Below are positions 15,417 to 22,626 of a DNA stretch of 36,072 bases, one piece after another; position 1 is the stretch's first letter; the number at the start of each line of letters is the position of its first letter. Below the pieces are notes generated by a model. The model searched no databases. It worked only from the letters and a program-made list of their open reading frames with translations, and was not told the origin of the DNA. Both the position numbers and the translations under genes were made by a program. Source of the stretch: Clostridia bacterium (GTDB taxonomy: Bacteria > Bacillota > Clostridia > Oscillospirales > CAG-272); contig JAFQGP010000130.1 of assembly GCA_017415485.1 (NCBI GenBank), positions 1 to 36,072 on the forward strand, read 5' to 3'.

Positions 15417-15730
15417 TCTGATCCTCCCATCGCGATCTTGTAAAGACGTTCGATCCGCTTTATTTCAAGAGCAAGGACTTCCTCGCCGAGATCGGTGATC
15501 TTGTAGATCTTGCGCTTGTCCTCCTCACGGATGAAGCGTATGACGCCGTCCTTTTCCATTTTCGAAAGACTGCCGTACATCGTTCCCGGGGCGAGTTTGA
15601 TCGCACCGTCCGTGAGCTTTTCGACCGTTTGAACGATTCCGTAGCCGTGGTTTGGTTCGCGCAGGCAGAGAAGAATGTAAAATGCGGTTTCCGTCATCGG
15701 AACGTAGACCTTTTTTATATGCTGATCCAT
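15413..15730 (-). CDS. PadR-family transcriptional regulator
   Basis: A 105-residue regulator starting MDQHIKKVYVPMTETAFYIL. The start at 15730 has AAGGAGGA 6 bases upstream. ETAFYILLCLREPNHGYGIV, APGTMYGSLSKMEKDGVI and KRKIYKITDLGEEVLALE are the PadR helix-turn-helix and wing. It heads the DUF2812 operon and very probably binds the run of CGATATATCG palindromes that covers its own promoter. Confidence 0.92.
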   Translation of the reverse strand: MDQHIKKVYVPMTETAFYILLCLREPNHGYGIVQTVEKLTDGAIKLAPGTMYGSLSKMEKDGVIRFIREEDKRKIYKITDLGEEVLALEIKRIERLYKIAMGGSE

Positions 15731-15749
15731 TTCTTCCTCCTTGTGTCTC

Positions 15750-15814
15750 ACTGCGATATATCGCAGTTCGATATATCGTACCTATATTATATCGCACTTC
15801 GATATATTTGTCAA
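15750..15814 (-). promoter_or_regulatory. PadR/DUF2812 promoter packed with repeated GATATATC operators
   Basis: Minus strand TTGACA (15814-15809), 17 bases, TATAAT (15791-15786). A perfect 18-base palindrome ACTGCGATATATCGCAGT (15750-15767), a second CGATATATCG (15769-15778), and two half-sites (ATATCGCA near 15789-15796 and TCGATATAT near 15799-15807) tile the whole region from the leader to the -35. Confidence 0.85.
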
Positions 15815-15834
15815 GGGGTTTTTGAAAAAAATAT

Positions 15835-15863
15835 CAAAAAAAGCACCGCTTTTTTGCGGTGCT
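15835..15863 (-). terminator. Terminator of the MerR-ABC operon
   Basis: An 8-bp stem AGCACCGC / GCGGTGCT (15842-15849 with 15856-15863), 6-base loop, followed on the minus strand by seven Ts. It begins 6 bases after the ABC permease stop. Confidence 0.85.
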
Positions 15864-15868
15864 GAAAA

Positions 15869-16639
15869 TTAAAGCTGTTTCTTATTGAATATCGGTATGC
15901 TTGCGATGAATGATACGACGATGACAGCAAGAGTGAGTATAAGCGCTGCCGCATAATCTTTCGGGGATGATTTACCGTAGATCAGCGAATTGCCGTCAAG
16001 AAGTCGCGTTGGCAGGTATTCATTGAGCTTGGGGATGACAGAGAGGATGTAAGACAATACAAATATCGTGCCGATTCCCATGAGGACTCCTGTGTTTGAC
16101 TTTGCAACTGTTGAGAAGAATACCGCAAGTGCGACGGCGAAAACTCCTATCAGCCAACCGCAGACGACAGAGAAGAGCAGACTTTGAGCTATGCCGTTAT
16201 CCCAGAAATAGGCGTTGTATGCGTAAGTGATGCCAAACGAGAGCCAATAGAGGGCGGACCAGAGGGTTGATATTACGATCGCTTTGGCTGTGACTACGGT
16301 GTGCCTTTTCAGTCCCTTTGTCAGCGAAAGCACTAAAGTACCGGATTGATATTCTTTTGAAAAGCTGTTGCTTTCAAAGAGAATAAATGCAATCAATCCC
16401 ATAGGAAGATTTTTGAAGAACTGCACCCATGAATCGAGCGCGGATACGGTTACCTCTGTGACAGTCATGCCACTCTCGGCAAGCGTGTCCGCCATTGTTT
16501 CAAGAAGCCACGGCGTAAGTTTTGCTATGGCGGGATTCATTATGCCGAGAATAATGAAAATGACGACGAGTATGGTGATCTTTCCGGAGCGGATATGCTC
16601 GGTCACTTCTTTTCTTATAAAAGCGGCAAGATTGCTCAT
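15869..16639 (-). CDS. ABC-2 type permease (YxlG-like)
   Basis: 256 residues with six hydrophobic helices (about 23-42, 76-92, 113-140, 146-171, 176-199, 229-248), the standard ABC-2 permease layout. A typical LSLTKGLKRHTVVTAKAIV segment follows the first periplasmic domain, where such permeases have the coupling region. Its ATG overlaps the ATPase stop by ATGA, so it is the membrane partner of that ATPase. With the PLDc_N protein it forms the same trio as YxlE-YxlF-YxlG in the Bacillus subtilis sigY operon. Substrate unknown; bacteriocin immunity or antibiotic export are common for this layout. Confidence 0.9.
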   Translation of the reverse strand: MSNLAAFIRKEVTEHIRSGKITILVVIFIILGIMNPAIAKLTPWLLETMADTLAESGMTVTEVTVSALDSWVQFFKNLPMGLIAFILFESNSFSKEYQSGTLVLSLTKGLKRHTVVTAKAIVISTLWSALYWLSFGITYAYNAYFWDNGIAQSLLFSVVCGWLIGVFAVALAVFFSTVAKSNTGVLMGIGTIFVLSYILSVIPKLNEYLPTRLLDGNSLIYGKSSPKDYAAALILTLAVIVVSFIASIPIFNKKQL

Positions 16640-17535
16640 TTGTCAATCACCTCCATAAAGAGCGATTCGAGGGTAGGTTCAGTACGCTCTATTTTCAAAA
16701 TGGAAATATTTCGATCGCAAATGAAACGCAGGATCTCAACGTGTGCGTGGCTTGATTCGCTGAAGTGCAGGATGCCTTGGTCGTCGCATGTGATCCCGCT
16801 GAATGTGTCACAAAGTATTTCGGAATCTGAACGGCTTTCTGTCAGGATCGTATATTCATCGCGTCTGTATCCGGTTTTGATATCGGATAACTTGCCCTCA
16901 ATGCTTATGTTGCCCTCCCCAAGGAGAGCAACATCGGTACAAATACGCTCCACGTCCGACAGGATGTGTGTCGAAAAGAGGACCGTAGTCTGCTTGCGCA
17001 CAGCGAGAAGAATATCGAGGATTTCTTTTCTTCCCACGGGATCGAGCGCGGACGTCGGCTCGTCACAAATAAGGAGCCTCGGGCGGTTCAATAATGCTTG
17101 CGCAATTCCAAGCCGCTGTTTCATTCCGCGTGAAAAGCCTCTGATGCGGTGCTTTTCATTTTGTAGACCTACGAGCTCAAGCAACTCGGAGCTTCTCGCG
17201 GCGATCTCAGCTCTATCCATACCCGTGATCTCGCCGCAAAATGCGAGATATTCGGACGCATTCATGAAGGAATAAAATTCCGGGACGTCGGGAAGGTAAC
17301 CGATATATCGGTTTGTCGCAGTCTGACCGTAAACAACGCGCTCGCCCGCAACTTCGATCTCTCCAGAATCTGCTTTAAGCAGACCGAGTACCGTTTTCAT
17401 CGTTGTGGTTTTGCCCGCGCCGTTTTTGCCGATGAATCCGAAAATACTGCCTTCGGGTACTGTCAGATCAAGTCCCTTGAGAACTTCTTTGTCGCCAAAG
17501 TGTTTATAGAGTCCCGTGATCTTCAGCATATCCAT
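16636..17535 (-). CDS. ABC transporter ATP-binding protein (YxlF-like)
   Basis: 299 residues: Walker A GKNGAGKTTT, Q-loop near YLPDVPEFY, signature FSRGMKQRLGIAQALL, Walker B LLICDEPTSALDP, and H-loop LFSTHILSDVERI. The signature is FSRGM rather than LSGGQ, normal for ABC-2 systems. The C-terminal 80 residues are the accessory domain seen in drug- and bacteriocin-type ATPases (DrrA/CcmA group). Its ATG directly follows the PLDc_N stop (TAAATG), and the permease overlaps its end by 4 bases. It works at the inner face of the membrane with the permease. Confidence 0.95.
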   Translation of the reverse strand: MDMLKITGLYKHFGDKEVLKGLDLTVPEGSIFGFIGKNGAGKTTTMKTVLGLLKADSGEIEVAGERVVYGQTATNRYIGYLPDVPEFYSFMNASEYLAFCGEITGMDRAEIAARSSELLELVGLQNEKHRIRGFSRGMKQRLGIAQALLNRPRLLICDEPTSALDPVGRKEILDILLAVRKQTTVLFSTHILSDVERICTDVALLGEGNISIEGKLSDIKTGYRRDEYTILTESRSDSEILCDTFSGITCDDQGILHFSESSHAHVEILRFICDRNISILKIERTEPTLESLFMEVIDK

Positions 17536-17739
17536 TTACGAGTCCTCCCGTCCGAGGATAAAATAGAGAATGGGACCGAGAAAATTCATAAACACAATCG
17601 TAATAATGAGCCAGAGTGCACGATTTCCCATTTTATAATGCTCGTGGGTCAGAATGTGCCAAAGAGTATAGCCCAGAAGCGCGAATTCGGCGATCACGAG
17701 AGGTATCAGAAAGGGCAGATATTCCATAATTTCATCCAT
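17536..17739 (-). CDS. PLDc_N-type small membrane protein (YxlE-like)
   Basis: 67 residues starting MDEIMEYLPFLIPLV. Two membrane helices (about 6-27 and 42-62) enclose a short charged loop, and the end FLGPILYFILGRED carries the NxxGP-xxYFxxGR mark of the PLDc_N/YxlE family. I start it at 17739, with AGGAGA 10-11 bases upstream and an 8-base overlap with the MerR stop (ATGGATGA). The longer frame to 17937 is just MerR read in another phase. In Bacillus subtilis, YxlE works with the YxlD/YxlC anti-sigma system beside an ABC transporter; here a MerR regulator takes the place of the sigma factor. Confidence 0.85.
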   Translation of the reverse strand: MDEIMEYLPFLIPLVIAEFALLGYTLWHILTHEHYKMGNRALWLIITIVFMNFLGPILYFILGREDS

Positions 17740-18469
17740 TTTTCTTGTTCTCCTTACAGTAAGATTCAACGCAAAAGCCCTTGTGTCCGCATTCGGGGCA
17801 GCGGAGCTTGCGGGTCGTGGGGGTGTGATTTGCCCAGAACATTTCCTTGAAGCTCGGCTTGAAGACGTGATTGCACTTCGGGCAGATGTATTCCACTCGC
17901 TTGTAGTAGAATATAGTGATCCAGATTCCAATAGCAATTACGATGGGCAGACCGATGGCGATGAAGGGCCACCAGATTCCCTCAAGTATACCGAGCATAA
18001 GCGTACCGACCTCGACGATCTCGGAAATGATGCCTATGACGATTATAGTCCAGCGCATACGGTAAAGCTTCTTTTTGTTTTCCATTTGAATTGCTATATC
18101 ACCTAAAGATTCAAGGGAGAAGTTTGAGGTCTTTTTGAGTCCGCGGCGCAGCTCCTCGACCATTTCGAGCTTCTTTTGCAGAGATTCGGATTCTGCTTTG
18201 AGCTCCGCCTCGTGCTGATCGAGAATGATCGAAATGACGCTTTCGGGGTCGTCCTCTGCGAAAAGCTCGCCAATCGTGTTGATCGGCAGACCCATCTCGC
18301 GGAGAAAACAGACTGTTTTCATCTTCGCAAGATCGTCCTCGGAATAAAGACGTCTGCCGCCCTCGGAAAGCTCACTCGGGATCAGGATCCCGCGCGAATC
18401 GTAATATTGAACCGTCCGCACGGAAACGCCGCAAAGCTTCGCGATCTCTCCCGTTGTGTATTTTGACAT
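17732..18469 (-). CDS. Membrane-tethered MerR-family regulator with C-terminal zinc ribbon
   Basis: 245 residues starting MSKYTTGEIAKLCGVSVRTV; at 18469 the GGAGG is 8 bases upstream, while the ATG at 18478 would be too close. Parts: MerR winged helix (YTTGEIAKLCGVSVRTVQYY, then RRLYSEDDLAKM and REMGLPINTIGELF), a coiled coil (about 80-115, with EAELKAESESLQKKLEMVEE), two membrane helices (about 140-160 and 167-187), and a zinc ribbon with CPKC and CPEC pairs near the C-terminus. A DNA-binding MerR anchored in the membrane could sense the envelope or the transporter state directly. Operon order MerR-PLDc_N-ATPase-permease, all overlapping or abutting. Its promoter has a 19-base spacer, typical of MerR control. 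Confidence 0.88.
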   Translation of the reverse strand: MSKYTTGEIAKLCGVSVRTVQYYDSRGILIPSELSEGGRRLYSEDDLAKMKTVCFLREMGLPINTIGELFAEDDPESVISIILDQHEAELKAESESLQKKLEMVEELRRGLKKTSNFSLESLGDIAIQMENKKKLYRMRWTIIVIGIISEIVEVGTLMLGILEGIWWPFIAIGLPIVIAIGIWITIFYYKRVEYICPKCNHVFKPSFKEMFWANHTPTTRKLRCPECGHKGFCVESYCKENKKNG

Positions 18470-18492
18470 AGCATTCACCTCCTTACGCCGTA

Positions 18493-18523
18493 ATTATAGC
18501 ATATTACGCTGCGTCACAAGCAA
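18493..18523 (-). promoter_or_regulatory. MerR-type promoter with 19-base spacer
   Basis: Minus strand -35 TTGCTT (18523-18518), 19-base spacer, -10 TATAAT (18498-18493). The spacer contains the dyad ACGCAGCGT. An over-long 19-20 base spacer with an internal dyad is the hallmark of promoters that MerR regulators activate by twisting DNA, so autoregulation is likely. TTACGC/GCGTAA is repeated around it. Confidence 0.7.
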
Positions 18524-18527
18524 TACC

Positions 18528-20735
18528 TTACGCAGGATGATTTTTTAAACTTATCTTAAAAATGTGCTCACCCGCGCCTAAAACTTCGGCAGCGTACTTC
18601 GCTTCAAGTCCGCCTTCAATTATGATGCTGAGCTCGATATTGCCGTCTTTGCACGTCCATTCAACGATTATTTTTCCGCCCGCGAGCGCAGTTGAAGCGC
18701 AAACGTGATCGACTTCCGCTGCAAAATACGGCTTGATCTCGATCTCTTTATCGACGCGGATTCCCGCGAGCATACTGTAAAGAATACCGTCGATACTGCC
18801 GAACATACAGTGGTTCTGCGATTTTCCGCCGTCCCATTGCTCGGGCAGAGTGGTCTTGCCGCGTATCATATCGAGCCACGAGGGATAGGTGTCCTGCAAG
18901 AGAAGCTTCATAGCGATATCGCATCTGCCGTTGTCGCGCAAAACTTCCATTACGTACTTCGTGCCGAGAATGCCCGTTGTCAGGTGATAGCCGTGTGCCT
19001 CAATATTGGCGCAAAGCTTTTCTACCGCCGATTCGACGTCACTTTCGGGAATGATGCCGAGCTTCAGCGCAAAGGATAGGCTGAACTGCGAGTTGCCGTC
19101 GAAAACGACGTTTTCGACATCGTAGAAGGTGTCAAGAATGATCTTTTTCTGCTCTTCGACAAGTTTTGCGAGCTCGGAAGAATCTCGGCTGAGTGCCTCA
19201 AGCACGTTTTTCGCGATTATTAGGTTGTAGAGATAGTAAAGTGTCGAGCAGGATTCGGGATCGCCTCGCGTCCAGCCCTCGTCGCGCGACATCCAGTCGC
19301 CGTAACGGGTCTTTGGGAGGATCGGTCCCTGCGTTTTCAGGAATTCGATATACCGCATCAGCACGGGAGCGTATTTTTCGAGAACCTCGCGGTCGCGATA
19401 AAAGAGGTAGTGATCCCAAAGGATGACCGAGAAGCCCGAGGACCAGTCGATCGAGTGGAACTGATCGTGCCACGGGGCAATATGCGGCATTGCGCCGGTT
19501 TCGGAATGCGCGCAGAGTGCAATGTCTTCAAGAAATTTGCGGTAATATGCGCTCATATCGAAGTTATAGAGGCAGACAAGATCGGTGATGTGCGCGTCGC
19601 CCATCCAGCCCAAGCGCTCGGAGCGTTGCGGAGAGTCCATCGGGAAGCTTTGCAGCGCGGATTTTTGTGTGCGGATAATGACATCGTGCAGACGGTTGAT
19701 CTCCGCGTTGTCACTCTCAAAATGTCCCGTCCCGTCAATGTCGGCATAAACGTGGAAAGCCTTTACTTCAAGCAGCTCTGCCATGCAGTTTTCGATCATT
19801 ATCTCAACGACCGAGAAACCGCAGAAGCTGAAGGAGGGCTCGTAGACCTCGATTCCCTCGCCCGAGAGGATATATTCGTCAACATTTTCGGCATCCGCGT
19901 TTGAAACGGTATCAAGATATCCGTCGCGCATTGACTCGGCATAGCGTATGCGAATCTTTTCGCCGCGCTCGCCTTGCACTTTGATGCGAACCCATCCCGA
20001 AATATTTTCGCCGAAGACGTGGATCGTCTTTCCGTTTACGCGCTTTTTGACTGCGATTGGATCAAGCTCGGTCCTTTTGATTATGTGGAAATACTCGTTC
20101 TTTTCAAGGCGGCGCGTCGGGCTTTCGATGCGAAGTGCGTTTTGCCACGCGCTGTCGTCGAATCCGTTCTCTTTCCATCCCGTCTGCTCAAGGCGGGCAT
20201 CACATCGCTCGCCGTCATAGTAGCAATTGTGCGTGATCGCGCCGTGCGAGCATTTCCAGCTTTCGTCGCAAACGTATTCCTCGTGCCTTCCGTCTGCATA
20301 AGCAACGGACATCTCAAATGCAAGGCAGGGATCGCCGTAGTAAGCCGCGCGCCAGCCCCAATATTTTTTCGGGGTCGAAAAACGCGCGTTCCCGAGCTCG
20401 ACGGCAACTGTATGAGCGCCTGCGGGGAGCAGAGAGGTGACGTAAAACTCGTCATAAAGCGCAAGCTTGCGGTAAGCCGTTTCGAGTGGGGAGAGAGCAT
20501 AATTGCCCACTTTTTTGCCGTCTATATATAAATGGTAGAAACCGAGACCGCAAATTTTGATCTTCGCCTCGGAGGGCGTTTCCGCAAACGTGTACTCTTT
20601 GCGGAAGATCACGCTCGCTTTTTCAGGGTCAAGCGTTTTCAGATTAGCTTCAGCGATTTTCCCCCATCCCTCGCCGTTTTCTCCGAAGGGGAGTTGGGGG
20701 ATATTTCTCCTTGCGATCCAGTACTTGTTAGTCAT
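18528..20735 (-). CDS. Alpha-L-rhamnosidase, GH78 family
   Basis: 735 residues that remove terminal L-rhamnose from plant or bacterial glycans and flavonoid glycosides. Order: N-terminal beta-sandwich domains (about 1-330; IKICGLGFYHLYIDGKKVG and ISGWVRIKVQGERGEKIRIR), the (alpha/alpha)6 catalytic barrel (about 340-650) with DSPQRSERLGWMGDAH (the acid region), YGDWMSRDEGW, and TTLPEQWDGGKSQNHCMFGS, and a C-terminal beta domain. No signal peptide, so it is likely cytoplasmic and acts on imported oligosaccharides. AGGAGA lies 6 bases before the ATG. It follows a lipoprotein sugar-binding protein, with a terminator-like hairpin between them. Confidence 0.92.
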   Translation of the reverse strand: MTNKYWIARRNIPQLPFGENGEGWGKIAEANLKTLDPEKASVIFRKEYTFAETPSEAKIKICGLGFYHLYIDGKKVGNYALSPLETAYRKLALYDEFYVTSLLPAGAHTVAVELGNARFSTPKKYWGWRAAYYGDPCLAFEMSVAYADGRHEEYVCDESWKCSHGAITHNCYYDGERCDARLEQTGWKENGFDDSAWQNALRIESPTRRLEKNEYFHIIKRTELDPIAVKKRVNGKTIHVFGENISGWVRIKVQGERGEKIRIRYAESMRDGYLDTVSNADAENVDEYILSGEGIEVYEPSFSFCGFSVVEIMIENCMAELLEVKAFHVYADIDGTGHFESDNAEINRLHDVIIRTQKSALQSFPMDSPQRSERLGWMGDAHITDLVCLYNFDMSAYYRKFLEDIALCAHSETGAMPHIAPWHDQFHSIDWSSGFSVILWDHYLFYRDREVLEKYAPVLMRYIEFLKTQGPILPKTRYGDWMSRDEGWTRGDPESCSTLYYLYNLIIAKNVLEALSRDSSELAKLVEEQKKIILDTFYDVENVVFDGNSQFSLSFALKLGIIPESDVESAVEKLCANIEAHGYHLTTGILGTKYVMEVLRDNGRCDIAMKLLLQDTYPSWLDMIRGKTTLPEQWDGGKSQNHCMFGSIDGILYSMLAGIRVDKEIEIKPYFAAEVDHVCASTALAGGKIIVEWTCKDGNIELSIIIEGGLEAKYAAEVLGAGEHIFKISLKNHPA

Positions 20736-20748
20736 GTTATTCTCCTGT

Positions 20749-20786
20749 AAAAAAGCCCGAAAGCCTCGGAATTAAGGCTTTCGGGC
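20749..20786 (-). terminator. Intra-operon terminator between binding protein and rhamnosidase
   Basis: A 12-bp perfect stem GCCCGAAAGCCT / AGGCTTTCGGGC (20755-20766 with 20775-20786), 8-base loop and six Ts on the minus strand. It lies 13 bases before the rhamnosidase start, so partial read-through would give more binding protein than enzyme. Confidence 0.85.
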
Positions 20787-20802
20787 AAGAATTCGATCCG
20801 GG

Positions 20803-22317
20803 TTAATTTTGGATAGATGCGAAGCTGTCAGTTATGTCCTTGAACAGCTTGACGAGCTGTTTCTCCAAACGCTTGCTGAGAGATGCCCAAGGAGTGCCTG
20901 CGATCGCGGCGTTGTCCCACTGGTCGCTCATTGCGTTAAGGGAGGAGTTGAACAGACGACCAAAGTCGAATACGATACCTTCGCGGATGATGTCGTACAT
21001 TTCGGACTCAACCGAGGTCTCGGAATATCTGAGCTTCATGGTCATTTCGAAGATTGCGGGAGTGGTGAGACGGTAAGCCTCGCTTGCCCAACACTCAAGA
21101 ACAGCAGCAGCGCGGTTTACATCCTTCGAGAGGGTGTAGATCGAGTAGAAAGAGCAGGGGTTACCGACAACGGTGTAGTGTCTTTCCTGATCCTTGTCGA
21201 ACTTGGGGATCGGAACGATACCGTATCTGAAGCTTACTTCAGAAAGGCGGTTTGCAATGTCATGGTGACGAGCCATGCTCATAAGTGCATTGCCGTTGAG
21301 GAAGGGTGTGCGGTAGTTGGAGGAGTTGATGTAAACATCACCCTGCTTGACCCAGCCTCCGACTATATCTACAAGATTTGCAGCCTTCTCGGAGGTGTAG
21401 TCGGGAGAGATCTTCATAAGGGTCTCGGGGTCCTTTTCAGCCTGCTTCAGACCTGCGCCGTAGTAAACTGCGTCAAAGTGCCAGTTAAGGGAAGTGAAGC
21501 CGTAGAAGTCGTTTTCGTTTGCGGAGTTGCTTGCGTCAAGGTCCTGATAAAGTTCCTTGGTGAGGATCTGGATGGTTTCCATCGTCCAGTTGCCTTCCTT
21601 GACGTATGTGGAGGGCTCAACAAGCTCGGGATACTGTGCGAGGATATCCTTGTTGTAGAAGATGGCGTACATCTGGTGGATGGAGTTTGTTGCAACGTCG
21701 CCGGTTACGAAGTAGAGCGAGTCGCCGATGGTTGCGGTGTCAAGCATAACTGCGGGCCACCAGGGCTTCTGGAAATCGAGGTATTCTGCCTGCATAAGGT
21801 CTGCACAGTAGCCGTACATTGCGGTGAGCGCGATGGTACGGGAATGCGCCGACATAAGGTCATATGTGCTGTCACCGGATGCGTAAACGTTGCCTACGTG
21901 ATCTGCGTAAGCTTTACCGACACCGTTGTTATACTGACCCTTGATGCCTTCCCACTCGAGCTTGATGCCCATTTTGCTTTCAACGTTCGCATTACGCTGG
22001 AAGATAGCGTCGGAGATCATATCACCGGACTGCTCTTCAACGAAGAACTCGGGGTTTTCAACGTCAGTCCACCAAAGAACGGTGATGGTCTCGCCGCCGA
22101 AGTCGAGCTCGTCGGGAAGAGAGCTCTTCAAGTAGCCGTTTTCATCATAAATGCTTTCTGTGGTTTCTGCTACCTGGGAGTCGCCGGGAGCAGCGGTCTC
22201 CGCGGGAGCGAGAGTGGTCTCTGCAACGGGATCGTTGGTTTCAGCGCAGCCTACAAGCAGCGCGAGGATCATAAGCGATGCAAGTAACAGAGATATGTAT
22301 CTTGCGTACTTTTTCAT
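20803..22317 (-). CDS. Lipoprotein ABC solute-binding protein (sugar type)
   Basis: 504 residues starting MKKYARYISLLLASLMILAL, with lipobox LLVGC at about residues 21-25: a lipoprotein signal peptide. The start at 22317 has GGAGG 8 bases upstream. A Thr/Ala/Pro linker follows. The body has family 1 solute-binding marks (ITVLWWTDVENPEFFVEE, DLMSAHSRTIALTAMYGYCADLM, FFYNKDILAQYPEL-like, GNALMSMARHHDIANRL, GIVPIPKFDKDQERHY). It would capture oligosaccharides outside the cell for a CUT1-type importer, but no permease genes are adjacent. The neighbour rhamnosidase suggests rhamnose-containing ligands; this is inference. Confidence 0.9.
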   Translation of the reverse strand: MKKYARYISLLLASLMILALLVGCAETNDPVAETTLAPAETAAPGDSQVAETTESIYDENGYLKSSLPDELDFGGETITVLWWTDVENPEFFVEEQSGDMISDAIFQRNANVESKMGIKLEWEGIKGQYNNGVGKAYADHVGNVYASGDSTYDLMSAHSRTIALTAMYGYCADLMQAEYLDFQKPWWPAVMLDTATIGDSLYFVTGDVATNSIHQMYAIFYNKDILAQYPELVEPSTYVKEGNWTMETIQILTKELYQDLDASNSANENDFYGFTSLNWHFDAVYYGAGLKQAEKDPETLMKISPDYTSEKAANLVDIVGGWVKQGDVYINSSNYRTPFLNGNALMSMARHHDIANRLSEVSFRYGIVPIPKFDKDQERHYTVVGNPCSFYSIYTLSKDVNRAAAVLECWASEAYRLTTPAIFEMTMKLRYSETSVESEMYDIIREGIVFDFGRLFNSSLNAMSDQWDNAAIAGTPWASLSKRLEKQLVKLFKDITDSFASIQN

Positions 22318-22350
22318 TGGTAATTCCTCCAAATATTTATTGATAATATA

Positions 22351-22379
22351 ATAATAGCATAAATTTACGATTTTGTCAA
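22351..22379 (-). promoter_or_regulatory. Sigma-A promoter of the solute-binding protein
   Basis: Minus strand TTGACA (22379-22374), 17 bases, TATTAT (22356-22351), about 34 bases before the ATG at 22317. Confidence 0.8.
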
Positions 22380-22400
22380 TATCGTTTTTGTGCAATTTAC

Positions 22401-22440
22401 AAAAAATCCCCCGAAAGCGGTTAAACTTTCGGGGGATTTT
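22401..22440 (-). terminator. Long terminator hairpin after the guaA tail array
   Basis: A perfect 15-bp stem AAAATCCCCCGAAAG / CTTTCGGGGGATTTT (22403-22417 with 22426-22440), 8-base loop, and Ts on the minus strand. It probably ends the guaA transcript after the hairpin array, and protects the binding-protein promoter. Confidence 0.85.
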
Positions 22441-22444
22441 AGAA

Positions 22445-22626
22445 GTTATGAGTTTAGAGTTATGAATTTGGCTTCGCCAAATGTTATGGGAGTGCTACGC
22501 ACTCGTTATGATATGATTGCCATGTTACATCAAACTGCACCGAAGGTGCATCATAACTACGCGAAGCGTATCATAACTGATAACTTACCGAAGGCAATCA
22601 TAGTTGAGTTTTGCGTAGCAAAACTC
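22445..22626. repeat. Branched hairpin array 1 (GTTATG / CATAAC linkers)
   Basis: About 180 bases between the guaA stop and its terminator, filled by short hairpins: ATTTGGC/GCCAAAT (22466-22482), GAGTGC/GCACTC (22490-22504), TGCACC/GGTGCA (22536-22550), TACGC/GCGTA (22558-22570), a decayed TTACC/GGCAA (about 22584-22597), and GAGTTTTGC/GCAAAACTC (22606-22626), all with 3-base loops. They are separated by GTTATG (22445, 22459, 22483, 22505) in the left half and by CATAAC (22552, 22572) or ATCATA (22597) in the right half. Forward and reverse linkers pair, giving a branched fold. No coding frame of note. Confidence 0.75.

Noticed and set aside
17740..17937. Longer version of the PLDc_N protein (133 aa)
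   Set aside because: The extra N-terminal 66 residues are the MerR zinc-ribbon DNA read out of phase, and a ribosome site supports the start at 17739.
20809..22287. 492-aa open frame on the plus strand
   Set aside because: It lies fully opposite the lipoprotein solute-binding gene, has no ribosome site or domain, and the minus frame has signal peptide, lipobox and terminator.
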